Shown: positions 8,429 through 18,194, counted from the stretch's first letter. The stretch is DNA of 64,000 nt from an uncultured Williamsia sp. (GCF_947494875.1 NZ_CANLWM010000003.1:372001-436000); one strand, 5' to 3'. Numbers and translations: made by a program. The notes: generated by a model not told the origin, from the sequence alone.

Positions 8429-9685
8429 ACTCGGGTCGACAGCCCGACGCAGGTCGACCCCGAGCAACGCGTCGACCGCATCCGCGATGCGCGCACCCGC
8501 GTCGGACACCGACCCGATCCCGCGCTCCACATCGGTGACCCACCCGTCGATCGCCGCGAGCGCCTTCGGCGTGTCGAGGTCGTCGGCGAGGTGGGTGCGC
8601 AGCCGCAGGATGACGTCCTCGGGGTCGGGACCGGTCCCCCGCGCCACCGCGTCGCGCCACCGGCTCAGCCGGGCCACACCCGCGTCCAGCACGGCATCGG
8701 TCCACATGCGGTCGGCGCGGTAGTGGTCGGCGAAGACCGCCAGACGGATCGCGCCGGGGTCGACACCCGCGGCCGTGAGCTTCGACACGAACACCAGGTT
8801 GCCCAGGCTCTTCGACATCTTCTCGCCGTCGAGCCCGATCATCCCCGTGTGGACGTAGTGCCCGGCGAACCGCCGTTCGCCGGTGACCGACTCGGCGTGG
8901 GCGGCGGAGAACTCGTGGTGCGGGAAGATCAGGTCGCTGCCCCCGCCCTGCACGTCGATCGGTGCACCGAGCCGGTTCAGCGCGATCGCCGCGCACTCGA
9001 TGTGCCAGCCGGGCCGTCCCGGACCGTGCGGGGAGTCCCACGACGGTTCGCCGTCGCGAGCCGCGCGCCAGATGAGCGCGTCGAGCGGGTCGCGCTTGCC
9101 GGGGCGGTCGGGATCGCCGCCGCGCTCGGCGAAGAAGGTCGACATCGTCTCGCGGTCGTAGTTCGACTCGTAGCCGAACTGCGGTGTGGCGTCGGTGCGG
9201 AAGTAGATGTCCGGGTACTCGGCGTCGTCGACGACGTAGGCCGCCCCGGACGCGACGAGCTTCCCGACGAGCTCGATCACCTCGTCGACCGATTCGACCG
9301 CGCCGACGTAGTGGTGCGGCGGCAGCACCCGCAGCGTCGCCATGTCGTCCCGGAACAGTCGGGTCTCCCGCTCACCGAGGTCACGCCAGTCGATGCCGTC
9401 GCGCTCGGCCCGCTCGAAGAGGGGGTCGTCGACGTCGGTCACGTTCTGCACGTAGCGGACCTCGTGCCCGGCGTCCAGCCAGATGCGGTGGATGAGGTCG
9501 AACGTCAGGTACGTCGCGGCGTGCCCGAGGTGCGTCGCGTCGTACGGGGTGATCCCGCAGACGTACATCGTCGCTGTCTGTCCCGGGGTGACCGGGCGTA
9601 CCTGCGCGTCGGAGGTGTCGTGGAGACGGAGCTGGGGACCTGTGCCCGGTACCGACCGGACCTCGACACGCGACCACGACTGCAT
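8426..9685 (-). CDS. mshC: L-cysteine:GlcN-Ins ligase, mycothiol synthesis
   Basis: Joins cysteine to glucosaminyl-inositol with ATP in the pathway to mycothiol, the main low-molecular-weight thiol of Actinomycetota. 419 residues, a cysteinyl-tRNA-synthetase-like fold without the tRNA-binding domain. The HIGH-like motif ([11 protein letters not shown]) is near residue 47 and KMSKS ([10 protein letters not shown]) near 288. The zinc site includes the CGI cysteine before HIGH and GWHIECA. Start: MQSWS at 9685 is the family N-terminus and sits 6 nt after a -10 box (TATGGT), so the longer reading from 9736 is rejected. Confidence 0.96.
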   Translation of the reverse strand: MQSWSRVEVRSVPGTGPQLRLHDTSDAQVRPVTPGQTATMYVCGITPYDATHLGHAATYLTFDLIHRIWLDAGHEVRYVQNVTDVDDPLFERAERDGIDWRDLGERETRLFRDDMATLRVLPPHHYVGAVESVDEVIELVGKLVASGAAYVVDDAEYPDIYFRTDATPQFGYESNYDRETMSTFFAERGGDPDRPGKRDPLDALIWRAARDGEPSWDSPHGPGRPGWHIECAAIALNRLGAPIDVQGGGSDLIFPHHEFSAAHAESVTGERRFAGHYVHTGMIGLDGEKMSKSLGNLVFVSKLTAAGVDPGAIRLAVFADHYRADRMWTDAVLDAGVARLSRWRDAVARGTGPDPEDVILRLRTHLADDLDTPKALAAIDGWVTDVERGIGSVSDAGARIADAVDALLGVDLRRAVDPS

Positions 9686-9691
9686 GGCTCC

Positions 9692-9697
9692 ACCATA
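9692..9697 (-). promoter_or_regulatory. -10 box of leaderless mshC promoter
   Basis: TATGGT on the minus strand, 6 nt before the mshC ATG at 9685; no ribosome site lies between. Confidence 0.5.
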
Positions 9698-9737
9698 TGG
9701 TCGGCCGTCGCGGACGCGATCGGCGGCCGTGGTCACC

Positions 9738-10601
9738 TCAGAAGGCAGGCCAGGGAATCGGGCGCGACCGGGCGGGTGTGGGCATCTCGGGGACCTCGGC
9801 CAGGAACTCCGCGCGCTCCAGCAACGCCGCCACCTCGGCAGGCGTGATGAGCTCGGCCAGTTCGGCGGCGAGGTCGGAGGTCTCGGTCGCGAGCACGTCG
9901 CAGAGACCGACGACGTCGGCGACGAGATGCGCGGGGATCACGTCGCCGGCCCAGCCCCACAGCACGGTGCGCAGCTTGTCCTCGACGTGCAGGCAGATCC
10001 CGTGGTCGACGCCGTACACGTTGCCGTCGAGACCCTCGAGCACATGGCCACCCTTGCGGTCGGCGTTGTTGATGATGACGTCGAGCACGGCCATCCGCAG
10101 CAGGCGCGGGTCGTCGGCGTGCACCAACGTCACCTCCTCGCCGCGCGCGTCGTAGGCGTCGAGGATCCGTCGGTAGTCGTCGGGGACGAGCTCGGCCGGG
10201 CAGAGGTCGACGAGGTCGAGGCGGTCGGGGACGACGTCGCGCGGTTCGGGGGTGTCGATCCACCGCTGGACCATCCCGGGCCCGAACTTCCCGCCCCGCA
10301 GCACGGTCTCGGGGATGACCGACCACCCGAGCGCGGCGCTGATCCGGTACGACGCGACCTCGCGGCCCGCCAACGTCCCGTCCGGGAAGTCCCACAGCGG
10401 TTGTTCGCCCCGCACCGGCTTGTAGACGCACCGCAACCGCTCGTCGCCGAGCACCGCGTCGCACACCAGGGTGGCGTTGCTGGCGGTGCGGACCTGCCCG
10501 ATGAGCTCGAGGTCACCGGTGGTCAACACCGTCATGACGTCGGCGGGCGTCGCGGTGTCGTCGGTCGCGTTTGGATCGGGTCGGTCGGACGCCGACGTCA
10601 T
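9738..10601 (-). CDS. SCO1664-family protein with PI3/4-kinase-like signature
   Basis: 287 residues, uncharacterised actinobacterial family. Seen: [11 protein letters not shown] near residue 58 (a possible nucleotide-binding lysine), then [12 protein letters not shown] near 175 followed by [10 protein letters not shown] near 195. The N-N-x-D-R-x-x-G-H and D-H-G pair mimics the catalytic and metal loops of phosphatidylinositol 3/4-kinase-like phosphotransferases. Kinase activity is inferred only from these motifs. The ATG at 10601 overlaps the stop of the DUF3090 gene (ATGA), so the two are translationally coupled. The gene lies between DUF3090 and mshC, an arrangement conserved in many actinobacteria. 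Confidence 0.85.
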   Translation of the reverse strand: MTSASDRPDPNATDDTATPADVMTVLTTGDLELIGQVRTASNATLVCDAVLGDERLRCVYKPVRGEQPLWDFPDGTLAGREVASYRISAALGWSVIPETVLRGGKFGPGMVQRWIDTPEPRDVVPDRLDLVDLCPAELVPDDYRRILDAYDARGEEVTLVHADDPRLLRMAVLDVIINNADRKGGHVLEGLDGNVYGVDHGICLHVEDKLRTVLWGWAGDVIPAHLVADVVGLCDVLATETSDLAAELAELITPAEVAALLERAEFLAEVPEMPTPARSRPIPWPAF

Positions 10602-11278
10602 GGACGTGCGGGCCCCGGGTCGTCGGGGTCGTCGGGGTCGTCGTCCTCCTCGAGTGCGTCGCGCAGATCGGGATCGTCGAACACGTCCGGGTCGACGAAG
10701 TCCAGCGACTTGTCGAACGCGACGTCGCGCTTGAACCCGTTCGTCCGCACGCACATGTGGCCGGTCGCGTCGAGCGGCTGGCCGCAGAGCGGGCACGGTT
10801 CCCGGCCGGCGGAGATGACGCGGGTCGAGCGGGCCGCGAACTCGCGCGCGGCGGCCGTGGAGAGGAACACCCGCACGGCGTCGGGTCCCTCCTCGGTGTC
10901 GTCGAGCACGACGGACTCGTCGAAATCGCCCTCGGTGATCGCCAACAGCTCCACGACGACGGCCTCGGACTCGGCGTCCCACCCCAGGCCCATGGTGCCG
11001 ACCCGGAACTCGGCGTCGACGGGCATGGTCAGCGGACGGAGGTCCGCGATCGTGTCGTCCTCGGGCGGCAGCGGGGTACCGAACCGGCGGTGGATCTCCT
11101 CGAGCAGAGCGCCGATGCGCTCGGCGAGGATCTGCACCTGCTGCTTCTCCAGCAGCACCGACACGATCCGTGCCTCGTGGGTGGCCTGCAGGTAGAACGT
11201 GCGGTCACCGGGAGTCCCGACGGTGCCGGCGACGAACCGGTCCGGGGTCCGGAAGACGTGGATGGCCCTGGGCATCAC
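10598..11278 (-). CDS. DUF3090 family protein
   Basis: 226 residues of a conserved actinobacterial family of unknown function. The N-terminus (MPRAIHVFRTPDRFVAGTVG) is characteristic. A probable metal site, CPLCGQPL then HMC, lies near residues 163-175, and the tail is strongly acidic (DDDPDDPDD). A strong ribosome site GAGGAGG precedes the start; the codon at 11275 is an equally possible start. Coupled by ATGA overlap to the SCO1664-family gene downstream. The conserved neighbourhood with a histidine phosphatase and a kinase-like protein suggests one pathway, but the substrate is unknown. Confidence 0.9.
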   Translation of the reverse strand: MMPRAIHVFRTPDRFVAGTVGTPGDRTFYLQATHEARIVSVLLEKQQVQILAERIGALLEEIHRRFGTPLPPEDDTIADLRPLTMPVDAEFRVGTMGLGWDAESEAVVVELLAITEGDFDESVVLDDTEEGPDAVRVFLSTAAAREFAARSTRVISAGREPCPLCGQPLDATGHMCVRTNGFKRDVAFDKSLDFVDPDVFDDPDLRDALEEDDDPDDPDDPGPARP

Positions 11279-11348
11279 ACCTCCTCGCTGCTCGTGAACT
11301 GGCCCGTGTCGTGCTCTGTGTCGATTATTGCCGTACCCGGCCGGTCGA

Positions 11349-12071
11349 TCACGGCCGCACCGCCTGCGCCGGTGCGCCGGTCGACCCGCCGATCACGGCG
11401 TCGTCGCCGCTGGGCGCCGCCTCGCCCTCCTTCGGTGCGGGCGGGGGTGCGGGTACCGGGGGGCGTCCCGTCGTCGAGTTCACCGCGTGGACGTAGGGCC
11501 GCGCGGAGCTGTACCGGATGACGCTCATCGACGACGGCTCGACGACGATCCGCTGGAACGAGTCGAGGTGGACGCCCATGGCGTCGGCGACGATGGCCTT
11601 GATGACGTCGCCGTGGGTGCACGCGACCCAGACACCGGACCGGTCAGCGCCGGCGAGGCGGGCGTCGAGGTCACGGATGGCCCGCACGGCACGCGCCTGC
11701 ACGTCGGCGAGGCCCTCGCCGTCGGGGAACACCGCGGCCGACGGTTGCTGCTGCACCGTCTTCCACAGGTCCTGCCCGATGAGGTCGGTGATCTTGCGCC
11801 CGGTCCACGAGCCGTAGTCGACCTCGACCAGACGCTCGTCGACGATCGGCTCGATGCCGCGTGCGCGGGCCAGCGGCTCGACGGTCTGCTCGCAGCGCTG
11901 CAGCGGGGACCGCACGATGCCGACCAGCTCGGCGACGTCGGCGAGGCGTTCGACGACGACGTCGGCCTGCGAGCGCCCGGTGTCGTCGAGGTCGACTCCG
12001 CCGCTGCGCCCGGCCAACACCCCGGAGGTGTTGGCGGTCGAGCGCCCGTGGCGCAGGAGGATGACGGTCAC
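11349..12071 (-). CDS. Histidine phosphatase, MSMEG_4193 family
   Basis: 240 residues. Phosphoglycerate-mutase-like fold with the phosphohistidine motif LLRHGRS at residues 5-11, the second catalytic histidine in CTHGD near 156, and a conserved LVEVDYGSW segment. A Pro/Ala-rich tail of about 45 residues is probably disordered. Substrate unknown; most members are phosphatases rather than mutases. First gene of the set phosphatase, DUF3090, SCO1664-family, mshC. A -10 box TAGTGT 6 nt before the GTG predicts a leaderless transcript. Confidence 0.9.
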   Translation of the reverse strand: MTVILLRHGRSTANTSGVLAGRSGGVDLDDTGRSQADVVVERLADVAELVGIVRSPLQRCEQTVEPLARARGIEPIVDERLVEVDYGSWTGRKITDLIGQDLWKTVQQQPSAAVFPDGEGLADVQARAVRAIRDLDARLAGADRSGVWVACTHGDVIKAIVADAMGVHLDSFQRIVVEPSSMSVIRYSSARPYVHAVNSTTGRPPVPAPPPAPKEGEAAPSGDDAVIGGSTGAPAQAVRP

Positions 12072-12077
12072 GCACTC

Positions 12078-12083
12078 ACACTA
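12078..12083 (-). promoter_or_regulatory. -10 box of leaderless phosphatase promoter
   Basis: TAGTGT on the minus strand, 6 nt before GTG 12071. Confidence 0.5.
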
Positions 12084-12127
12084 GGCATTGCGTCGCGACG
12101 ATGCCGCCGGGTCCCGAGCAGGGCGGA

Positions 12128-12970
12128 TCACGTGGCGCTGACGACCCCGGTCGACAGCAGGATCAGCACGATCACACCCACCACGACGCGGTAGCCGACG
12201 AACCAGTTCAGCGAGTGCCGCTCGACGAACTTCAGCAGCCACGCGATCGACGCGAAGCCGATGGCGAACGCGATCACCGTGGCGACCAGCAGCTGCGGTC
12301 CGGACGCCTCCAGACCGTCGCCGCTGGGCGAGAACGCGTCGGGAAGGCTGAACAGGCCGGACGCGGTGACCGCCGGGATGGCGAGCAGGAACGAGAACCG
12401 GACGGCCGCTGCGCGTTCGAGGCCGAGGAACAGACCGGCGCTGGCGGTGGCGCCGGACCGCGACACCCCGGGGACGAGGGCGAGACACTGCGCCAGGCCC
12501 ATGGTCAACCCGTCGCGCAGGGTGAGTTCCTCGATCGGCCGGCGTCGGGTGCCGATCCGCTCGGCCAGCACGATGACACCCGAGAACACGATGAGCATGG
12601 TGGCGATGAGCCAGAGATTCCGTGCCCCGGTTCGGATCTCGTCCTTGAACACGAAGCCGAGGATCCCGATGGGGATGGTGGCGAAGATCACGTACCACCC
12701 GATGCGGTAGTCGAGTCCCCTCTCGCCGGGCGAGAAGAGGCCACGCGCCCAGGCGATCACGATGCGCACGATGTCCCGGAGGAAGTACAGGAGCACGGCC
12801 GCCTCGGTGCCGAGCTGGGTGACCGCGGTGAACGACGCACCCGCGTCGTCGCCGTAGAAGATGCCGGACACGATCCGCAGGTGCCCCGAGGAGCTGACCG
12901 GGAGGAACTCGGTGAGGCCCTGCACCGCCCCGAGGACGATGGCCTGGCTCCACGTCATGGCGTCGGTCAC
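12128..12970 (-). CDS. uppP: Undecaprenyl-diphosphate phosphatase
   Basis: Recycles the C55 lipid carrier for peptidoglycan and arabinogalactan synthesis; integral membrane protein, also linked to bacitracin resistance. 280 residues with about seven or eight hydrophobic segments. Both family motifs are present: [14 protein letters not shown] near residue 16 and PGVSRSGAT near 165. Start: GTG 12970 is preceded by a -10 box TACGAT at a distance of 7 nt, which favours it over ATG 12958; a longer reading from 13000 has no support. Same strand as the phosphatase gene but with its own promoter. Confidence 0.95.
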   Translation of the reverse strand: MTDAMTWSQAIVLGAVQGLTEFLPVSSSGHLRIVSGIFYGDDAGASFTAVTQLGTEAAVLLYFLRDIVRIVIAWARGLFSPGERGLDYRIGWYVIFATIPIGILGFVFKDEIRTGARNLWLIATMLIVFSGVIVLAERIGTRRRPIEELTLRDGLTMGLAQCLALVPGVSRSGATASAGLFLGLERAAAVRFSFLLAIPAVTASGLFSLPDAFSPSGDGLEASGPQLLVATVIAFAIGFASIAWLLKFVERHSLNWFVGYRVVVGVIVLILLSTGVVSAT

Positions 12971-12977
12971 GGCGAGG

Positions 12978-12983
12978 ATCGTA
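12978..12983 (-). promoter_or_regulatory. -10 box of leaderless uppP promoter
   Basis: TACGAT on the minus strand, 7 nt before GTG 12970; it decides the uppP start. Confidence 0.5.
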
Positions 12984-13036
12984 CGACACGGACATTCCAC
13001 CGCCGGCGGTCAGCGACCCCGGGCGGGTGCAGCACT

Positions 13037-14083
13037 ATGGACGCCATGCCAGTCCACCCCCGCCGCGCGGCCGTCGCCGTCGTGATCGTCGCGGCGACGA
13101 CCCTGCTCGCCGCCTGCGGTTCCGGCGGCGGGTCGTCGCGGCCGAACGTCGCGACGACCGTCCCGCAGACCCCGCTCGCCGCGCCCCCGCTGGGTTCGCA
13201 GGCGCCGTCGGGGACGGTCGTCGCGGCACCCGCGTCGTCGTCGATGGTCCTCGACCCCGCCGGCCGGCGGATCGCCGTGCTCGGCACCGATCGGACGTCG
13301 GTGTCGGTGTACTCGATCGCCGACGCCCGCAGACCCGTTGCGCTGCAGACTATCTCGCTGCCGGCCGAGGTCGACGTGCTCGGCGCCGACCGCGACGGCG
13401 TGCTCGTCGGGGCGGCAGCCGACCGTCTCGTCGTCGTCGACCTCGCGTCGGGGGCGGTGACCGCACGGTCGGTGCCGGTGTCCCAGCCGTTGTCGCTGGC
13501 GCGCCTGTCCGACGGTCGTGTCCTCGTGGGCAGCGCCACCGGCGAGATCACCGTCGTCGACCTCGCGAACGCGGCCGCACCGGTGACCCGCATCGGCGGT
13601 CTCGTCCGTGTCGACGCGATGGCGGTGCACCCGCGTCAGGGACGGGACGACCAGGTCCTCGCGCTCGACCGTGCGCAGTCGTCGGTCACCACCGTCGACA
13701 TCCCGGACGCGTCACTGGGTGAGGCGCTGCGGGCCGGCGACGGCGCCACCAACATCACGGTCGACCACTTCGGACGATTCCTGGTCACCGACACGCGCTC
13801 CGGCGACATCGTCGCCTTCTACGGCGACCCGATCGTCATGCGGATCCGCTATCCGGTTCCGGGTGGGCCGTACGCCGTAGGATACGACGACGCTCGCGAC
13901 CTGGCCTGGGTGGCGACGACGGGTGACAACGGTCTCGTCGGCTTCGACCTGGCGTCCGGAATCCCGGTGGAGCGGCAGCGGTTGACCACCGTGCGGCAGG
14001 CCGACGCGATCGCCGTCGACAAGGACTCCGGTGTCGTCTACCTGGTGTCGGCGCGCGGGGACGGGCTACAGGCGGCGTACTGA
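13037..14083 (+). CDS. lppL: LppL-like lipoprotein with beta-propeller
   Basis: 348 residues. The N-terminus has a lipoprotein signal: basic residues, a hydrophobic stretch and the lipobox LLAAC with Cys near residue 27, then a Gly/Ser linker. The rest consists of repeated 40-45-residue beta units (for example [37 protein letters not shown]), which suggests a YncE/lactonase-like propeller anchored on the outer side of the membrane. Position between uppP, DUF5703 and pyrD matches Rv2138 (lppL). Function not known. ATG 13046 is an alternative start. Confidence 0.85.
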   Translation: MDAMPVHPRRAAVAVVIVAATTLLAACGSGGGSSRPNVATTVPQTPLAAPPLGSQAPSGTVVAAPASSSMVLDPAGRRIAVLGTDRTSVSVYSIADARRPVALQTISLPAEVDVLGADRDGVLVGAAADRLVVVDLASGAVTARSVPVSQPLSLARLSDGRVLVGSATGEITVVDLANAAAPVTRIGGLVRVDAMAVHPRQGRDDQVLALDRAQSSVTTVDIPDASLGEALRAGDGATNITVDHFGRFLVTDTRSGDIVAFYGDPIVMRIRYPVPGGPYAVGYDDARDLAWVATTGDNGLVGFDLASGIPVERQRLTTVRQADAIAVDKDSGVVYLVSARGDGLQAAY

Positions 14084-14106
14084 CCGGGCGAGCAGCAGGA
14101 GGCGAG

Positions 14107-14388
14107 ATGCGCAGATCAGCGGCGACCGGCGGTCGTGCGCCCGGGTTCCCCCGCGAGTGGACGGTCGCCACCCGCGGCGACTACGAGTACGTGCCCCTGC
14201 GTCTGCCTCCGGACGTCACGCGGGTGACCGCGTCGGTCCGGTTGGCCATCGAGGCCGAGTTCGGGGGCTGGGAGATCTCGCGCGTCCGCCTGTACTCCGA
14301 CGGCACCCGGAAAGTGCTGCTGAAACGTCGACGTCCGCGCACCGGTCCCGGGTCGTCCACCACCGACGCGATCCGGGACGACTCGTGA
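14107..14388 (+). CDS. DUF5703 family protein
   Basis: 93 residues, conserved actinobacterial family of unknown function. The core [17 protein letters not shown] ... [23 protein letters not shown] is characteristic. Basic, soluble, no membrane segment. A good ribosome site (AGGAGG) precedes the ATG. Its stop overlaps the pyrD start (GTGA), so the two genes are translationally coupled. Confidence 0.88.
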   Translation: MRRSAATGGRAPGFPREWTVATRGDYEYVPLRLPPDVTRVTASVRLAIEAEFGGWEISRVRLYSDGTRKVLLKRRRPRTGPGSSTTDAIRDDS

Positions 14389-15503
14389 TCGTCGCGCTCT
14401 ACCGGCTCCTCTACCCGTTGGCGTTGCGGGTGATGTTCCTGATCGACCCGGAGCGCATCCACACCGTCGCCTCGGCGGTGCTCTCGGGGTTCCTCGCCCG
14501 TCCGCGCGTCGCCCACCAGGCCGCACGTGTGTTCGCGCGACGTGACCCGATACTCGCGACCACGGTGTTCGGCGTCGACTTCCCCGCCCCGCTCGGCCTG
14601 GCCGCCGGGTTCGACAAGGACGCCCGCGCGGTGGACGCGTGGGCCGGTCTGGGCTTCGGGTTCGCCGAGGTCGGGACCGTGACCGGTGCCGCACAGCCCG
14701 GCAACCCCCGCCCGCGACTGTTCCGGCTCCCCGCCGACCGCGCACTGATCAACCGGATGGGCTTCAACAACCACGGGGCCGCAGCCGCCGCACACCGACT
14801 GTCCCGTCGACTCGGAGGTCCGTTGTCGGTGCCGATCGGGGCGAACATCGGCAAGACCAAGGTCGTCGAGGCCGACGACGCCGTCGAGGACTACCTGCAC
14901 AGCGCGCGGCTGCTGTCCCCTGTCGCGGACTTCCTCGTCGTGAACGTCAGTTCGCCCAACACACCGGGCCTCCGCGACCTGCAGGCGGTGGCGTCACTCC
15001 GACCGCTGCTCGCGGCGGTGCAGGACGTCGTGGACATCCCCGTGCTGGTGAAGATCGCGCCCGACCTCTCCGACGAGGACATCGACGCCATCGCAGACCT
15101 GTCTGTCGACCTCGGCCTCGATGGCATCGTCTGCACGAACACGACCATCGGACGCGCGGACCTGCGGACCGGCGCGCACGCCGTCGCGGCCATGGGCGCG
15201 GGCGGCTTGTCGGGCGCGCCGCTCGCCGACCGCTCCCTGGAGGTGCTGCGTCGGCTGTATGGGCGCGTCGGCGACCGTCTGCCGCTGGTGTCCGTCGGCG
15301 GCATCGAGACCGCGGATCAGGCGTGGGGACGCATCCGGGCCGGTGCGTCCCTGCTCCAGGGCTACACGGGTTTCATCTACGGCGGGCCGATGTGGGTTCG
15401 CGACATCCATGACGGAGTGGCACAGCGTCTGCGCGACAACGGGTTCCGGTCGCTGGCCGAGGCTGTCGGGAGCGAGAACGCCCCTCACGCCCGGCAGGCG
15501 TGA
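14385..15503 (+). CDS. pyrD: Dihydroorotate dehydrogenase (quinone), class 2
   Basis: Oxidises dihydroorotate to orotate in pyrimidine synthesis, passing electrons through FMN to the quinone pool at the inner face of the membrane. 372 residues. The N-terminal amphipathic/hydrophobic helix (about 1-30) is the class 2 quinone tunnel. [14 protein letters not shown] near 73, [10 protein letters not shown] near 123 and [11 protein letters not shown] near 188 with the class 2 catalytic serine are all present; TNTTIGR and GGLSGAPL bind FMN/orotate. Overlaps the DUF5703 stop. A strong hairpin overlaps its stop codon. Confidence 0.96.
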   Translation: MIVALYRLLYPLALRVMFLIDPERIHTVASAVLSGFLARPRVAHQAARVFARRDPILATTVFGVDFPAPLGLAAGFDKDARAVDAWAGLGFGFAEVGTVTGAAQPGNPRPRLFRLPADRALINRMGFNNHGAAAAAHRLSRRLGGPLSVPIGANIGKTKVVEADDAVEDYLHSARLLSPVADFLVVNVSSPNTPGLRDLQAVASLRPLLAAVQDVVDIPVLVKIAPDLSDEDIDAIADLSVDLGLDGIVCTNTTIGRADLRTGAHAVAAMGAGGLSGAPLADRSLEVLRRLYGRVGDRLPLVSVGGIETADQAWGRIRAGASLLQGYTGFIYGGPMWVRDIHDGVAQRLRDNGFRSLAEAVGSENAPHARQA

Positions 15504-15509
15504 GGGGCG
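15479..15509. terminator. Bidirectional terminator between pyrD and PEBP gene
   Basis: A perfect 12-bp stem (CGCCCCTCACGC / GCGTGAGGGGCG) with a 7-nt loop spans the pyrD stop codon and lies 15 bp from the convergent PEBP stop. It can serve both genes; there is no T-tract. Confidence 0.7.
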
Positions 15510-15524
15510 TCGTCCCAGCGCTGA

Positions 15525-16067
15525 TCAGCTGTCCGCGGGCACCTCGAAGGTGGCGTGGATGATGCCTCGCGCGATGGCGTGGCTGAACAGGTTGAAGCCG
15601 AGGAAGGCGGGTGTCGCGCCGTCCGGCAGGTCCAGCGACTCGACGTCGACGGCGTGCACGGCCAGGAAGTAGCGGTGCGGGCCGTGTCCGGGCGGCGGAG
15701 CCGCGCCGACGAAGCGCTTCATGCCGCCGTCGTTGGCGAGTGTGACCGCGCCCTGAGGGAGTGCGCTGCCGGTGTCGTCGCCGGCGCCCTCGGGCAGTGA
15801 CGTGGTCGACACCGGGATGTCGGCGACGGCCCAGTGCCAGAACCCGGAGGCGGTGGGGGCGTCCGGGTCGTAGACGGTGACCGCGAAGCTCTTGGTCTCT
15901 GCGGGGAAGCCCGACCAGCTGACCTGCGGCGATGCGTCGTCACCGCCGGGGCCCATCATCCCGCTGGCCTGTCGGGAGCCCCAGGCGCCACCGTCGGAGA
16001 AGCTCTCCGACGTCACCGTGAAGGTCGGGAGGTCCGGGAGCGCGTCGTACGGGTTGTAGCTCGACAT
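15525..16067 (-). CDS. PEBP family protein (YbhB/YbcL type)
   Basis: 180 residues of the phosphatidylethanolamine-binding/RKIP-like family. Visible signature: [15 protein letters not shown] (DPDAP plus HW of the ligand pocket), [12 protein letters not shown] and a C-terminal HAIARG helix. Cytoplasmic; no signal peptide. The biological role in actinobacteria is unclear; the M. tuberculosis homologue at this locus is Rv2140c (TB18.6). The ATG at 16067 was chosen because the upstream extension is Arg-rich and not family-like. Confidence 0.93.
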   Translation of the reverse strand: MSSYNPYDALPDLPTFTVTSESFSDGGAWGSRQASGMMGPGGDDASPQVSWSGFPAETKSFAVTVYDPDAPTASGFWHWAVADIPVSTTSLPEGAGDDTGSALPQGAVTLANDGGMKRFVGAAPPPGHGPHRYFLAVHAVDVESLDLPDGATPAFLGFNLFSHAIARGIIHATFEVPADS

Positions 16068-16132
16068 GTCTGTAAGGCACATCCTCTCGTCTCGACGGCG
16101 CGCGGCCACGCGCCTGCTTCGACCACAACCAC

Positions 16133-16164
16133 GCTCCCGCCCCGTGGCTTCCCGAGGCGGGAGC
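16133..16164 (-). terminator. Hairpin downstream of the secreted-protein gene
   Basis: GCTCCCGCC and GGCGGGAGC form a perfect 9-bp stem with a 14-nt loop, 8 nt beyond the stop at 16173. It probably ends transcription of that gene before the PEBP gene. Confidence 0.55.
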
Positions 16165-16172
16165 ACTGGTGG

Positions 16173-16667
16173 TCAGCGCAGTGTGAACGTCGCGGTGCCG
16201 GCGATGTGGGGCAGCGAGATCTCGCCTGATTCGTCGCTCTTCGAATAGGTGTCGACCCGGGCAGCAATGCGCCCGGCGCCGGGCGCGTACCCGAACCCGT
16301 CGCTGATTCCGTCACTGCGCCCGTCCACCGTTCCGTCGCTTGCGACCGTGCCGTATTGACCGCCCGACCCACCCTCGGTGAGGTTGCGCCATTTGACGGA
16401 GTAGATGAACTGACCGCAGTTCGTCCCGATCCGCGCCACCGAGACCTTCACGCGGTACTGCCGGGAGACGGTCTGCGGGAGCTTGGTGACGGAGAGGACG
16501 GCTGCACACGCCGGTGAGCCCGGGATCACCGACACGGTCGGCGTGAACGGGACGCTGTCGTCTCCGGTGGCGGCGTTCGCCCCGGCGACGGGAATGACGG
16601 CGACGGCGGCAACCGCTGCGGCGGTGGCGGTGACGCGACGGACAGTGGACTTCCTGAGAGAGATCAT
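16173..16667 (-). CDS. Secreted protein of unknown function
   Basis: 164 residues. A Sec signal peptide is clear: basic start (MISLRKSTVRR), an Ala/Val-rich core and a probable cleavage after ANA near residue 33. The mature protein is about 130 residues, with two cysteines (SPACAAV, GTNCGQF) that could form a disulfide, and a beta-rich, Gly/Ser-rich second half. It ends in IAGTATFTLR. No known domain was recognised. Monocistronic: a hairpin follows it and a 245-bp region precedes it. ATG 16667 gives a standard signal peptide; the in-frame ATG at 16751 would add a non-conserved arm. Confidence 0.75.
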   Translation of the reverse strand: MISLRKSTVRRVTATAAAVAAVAVIPVAGANAATGDDSVPFTPTVSVIPGSPACAAVLSVTKLPQTVSRQYRVKVSVARIGTNCGQFIYSVKWRNLTEGGSGGQYGTVASDGTVDGRSDGISDGFGYAPGAGRIAARVDTYSKSDESGEISLPHIAGTATFTLR

Positions 16668-16767
16668 CTGACGCTCGCTTTCTACGGGGATCGGACATCC
16701 CTGACGTCCTCGAGGTCGATAGTGAGCGTTACTAGGAAGCCCCAGGTTCACGCGATCGACCGACGTC

Positions 16768-16830
16768 TGTTGGGCAGGTGGAGCCGTCCGCTGGGCGTTT
16801 GGAGTGATCGGTTGGGCGGTTGGAACACGC
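16768..16830. repeat. Three tandem 21-bp imperfect repeats
   Basis: Three units start at 16768, 16789 and 16810, exactly 21 bp apart. Each has a core like GYTGGGCGKTTGGAG (first core: TGTTGGGCAGGTGGAG). They lie in the 245-bp region between the divergent secreted-protein gene and the DUF222 gene. A 21-bp period equals two helical turns, so a protein could bind all copies on one face of the DNA. They may instead be the remnant of a 7-residue coding repeat. Confidence 0.6.
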
Positions 16831-16912
16831 GTCTTTGTGGACGCGAATTAATTTGCGCACAAACAGGTTTGGACAGCCAGAGTTGTCGGACCCCGCGTGT
16901 ACACATGTACTC

Positions 16913-18184
16913 ATGAACCCGATCGGCACCGTCGACGCCCGCGCGGCACTGCGCGAGGTGATGGCTGTGCTCGCCGAGTTGCCGACGGCTGTCGATGAGG
17001 CCGAAGCGATCGATCTGATCTCTCTTGCGGAGTCGGTGAAGTCCTCGTGTGCCGCTGTTCAGGCGGAGCAGACCTTGCGGTTGCAGGATTTGCGGTCGGC
17101 GGCTGAGGCCGAGCGCGGTGTTCCGATCGAGCGGCGGTGCCGGGGGTTGTCTGCTGAGGTGGCGTTGGCGCGGCGGGTGTCGGGCAACGCCGGTGGCCGA
17201 CATCTCGGGTTCGCCCGCGCTTTGGGCGAGATGCCGAACACGTTTGCCCGTCTCCGCGACGGCTCGTTGTCGGAGTGGCGTGCCACGATCCTCGTTCGCG
17301 AGACCGGGTACCTACAGATCGAGGATCGCCGGATCATCGACCACGCACTGTGCTCCGACGCCACGACTCTCGACGGTGTCGGTGACCGCGCTCTCGAGGC
17401 ATTGGCCAAACAGATCGCCTACCAGCGCGATCCACAGGCGGTGGTCGACCGCAACGCATCCGCGCCGAAGGACCGTCGCGTCACGATGCGGCCGAAACCC
17501 GATGCGATGGTTCAGCTCTCCGCGCTACTACCGATGAAGGCCGGGATCGCCGCCTATGCCGCACTCAAGCAGCACGCGGACGGCCTCGTCGGGGACGGTG
17601 ACCGCAGCCACGCTCAGATCATGGCCGACACCGTGATCGAACGATTGACTGGCAAAGCCCGCGCGGAGGATGTCGCCGTCTCCGTCGACGTGGTCCTCAG
17701 CGCGGATGTCCTCGTCGGCGACTCGAGCGCCGCGGCGGAGGTCCCCGGCTACGGGCCGATCCCAGCTGATACCGCCCGGGACCTGATCACCGACGCCCTC
17801 GACGCCGACGCCCTCGTGACACTCCGACGTCTGTTCGCGGCACCCGACTCGGGTGCGCTCGTAGCGATGGAGTCGAAGGCCCGGATCTTCCCCTCCGGGC
17901 TGCGCCGGTTCATCACCCGCCGCGACATCGCGTGTCGCTTCCCGTACTGCGACGCACCGATCGCCGAGATCGACCACGCCCACCCCCACCACGACGGCGG
18001 ACCCACCGATGCCCTCAACGGGCTCGGCGAATGCCGCACCCACAACCGGCAGAAAGAGAGCCCCGGCTGGGCGGTCACGACCGCGATCGACGACGACGGC
18101 ACCCACGAAGCGCTCATCCGAACACCCACCGGACACGAACACCGATCACGCGCACCGGCTCACGCCCCAGGCGAGGCTGCCTGA
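16913..18184 (+). CDS. DUF222 / HNH endonuclease-domain protein (13E12-repeat family)
   Basis: 423 residues. The N-terminal DUF222 domain covers about 1-280 and is largely helical. The C-terminal HNH domain contains CRFPYCDAPIAEIDHAHPH with two Cys, the catalytic His region (DHAHPHHDGG) and a final LGECRTHNRQKE. This is the family of the 13E12 repeats in mycobacteria, often multi-copy and thought to be mobile-element-associated nucleases; function unproven. ATG 16913 follows a weak -10-like TACACA at 7 nt, so a leaderless start is possible. Only one copy is in this window. Confidence 0.9.
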   Translation: MNPIGTVDARAALREVMAVLAELPTAVDEAEAIDLISLAESVKSSCAAVQAEQTLRLQDLRSAAEAERGVPIERRCRGLSAEVALARRVSGNAGGRHLGFARALGEMPNTFARLRDGSLSEWRATILVRETGYLQIEDRRIIDHALCSDATTLDGVGDRALEALAKQIAYQRDPQAVVDRNASAPKDRRVTMRPKPDAMVQLSALLPMKAGIAAYAALKQHADGLVGDGDRSHAQIMADTVIERLTGKARAEDVAVSVDVVLSADVLVGDSSAAAEVPGYGPIPADTARDLITDALDADALVTLRRLFAAPDSGALVAMESKARIFPSGLRRFITRRDIACRFPYCDAPIAEIDHAHPHHDGGPTDALNGLGECRTHNRQKESPGWAVTTAIDDDGTHEALIRTPTGHEHRSRAPAHAPGEAA

Positions 18185-18194
18185 GGAGCACAGA

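Noticed and set aside
16722-16916. 64-codon frame covering the 21-bp repeats (RLLGRWS-like units)
   Set aside because: No ribosome site, overlaps the DUF222 start, and no relative known. Treated as repeat DNA, not a gene.
16913-18184. DUF222-HNH gene as a mobile element boundary
   Set aside because: The family is often associated with mobile DNA, but no target-site duplication, terminal repeats or transposase was found here.
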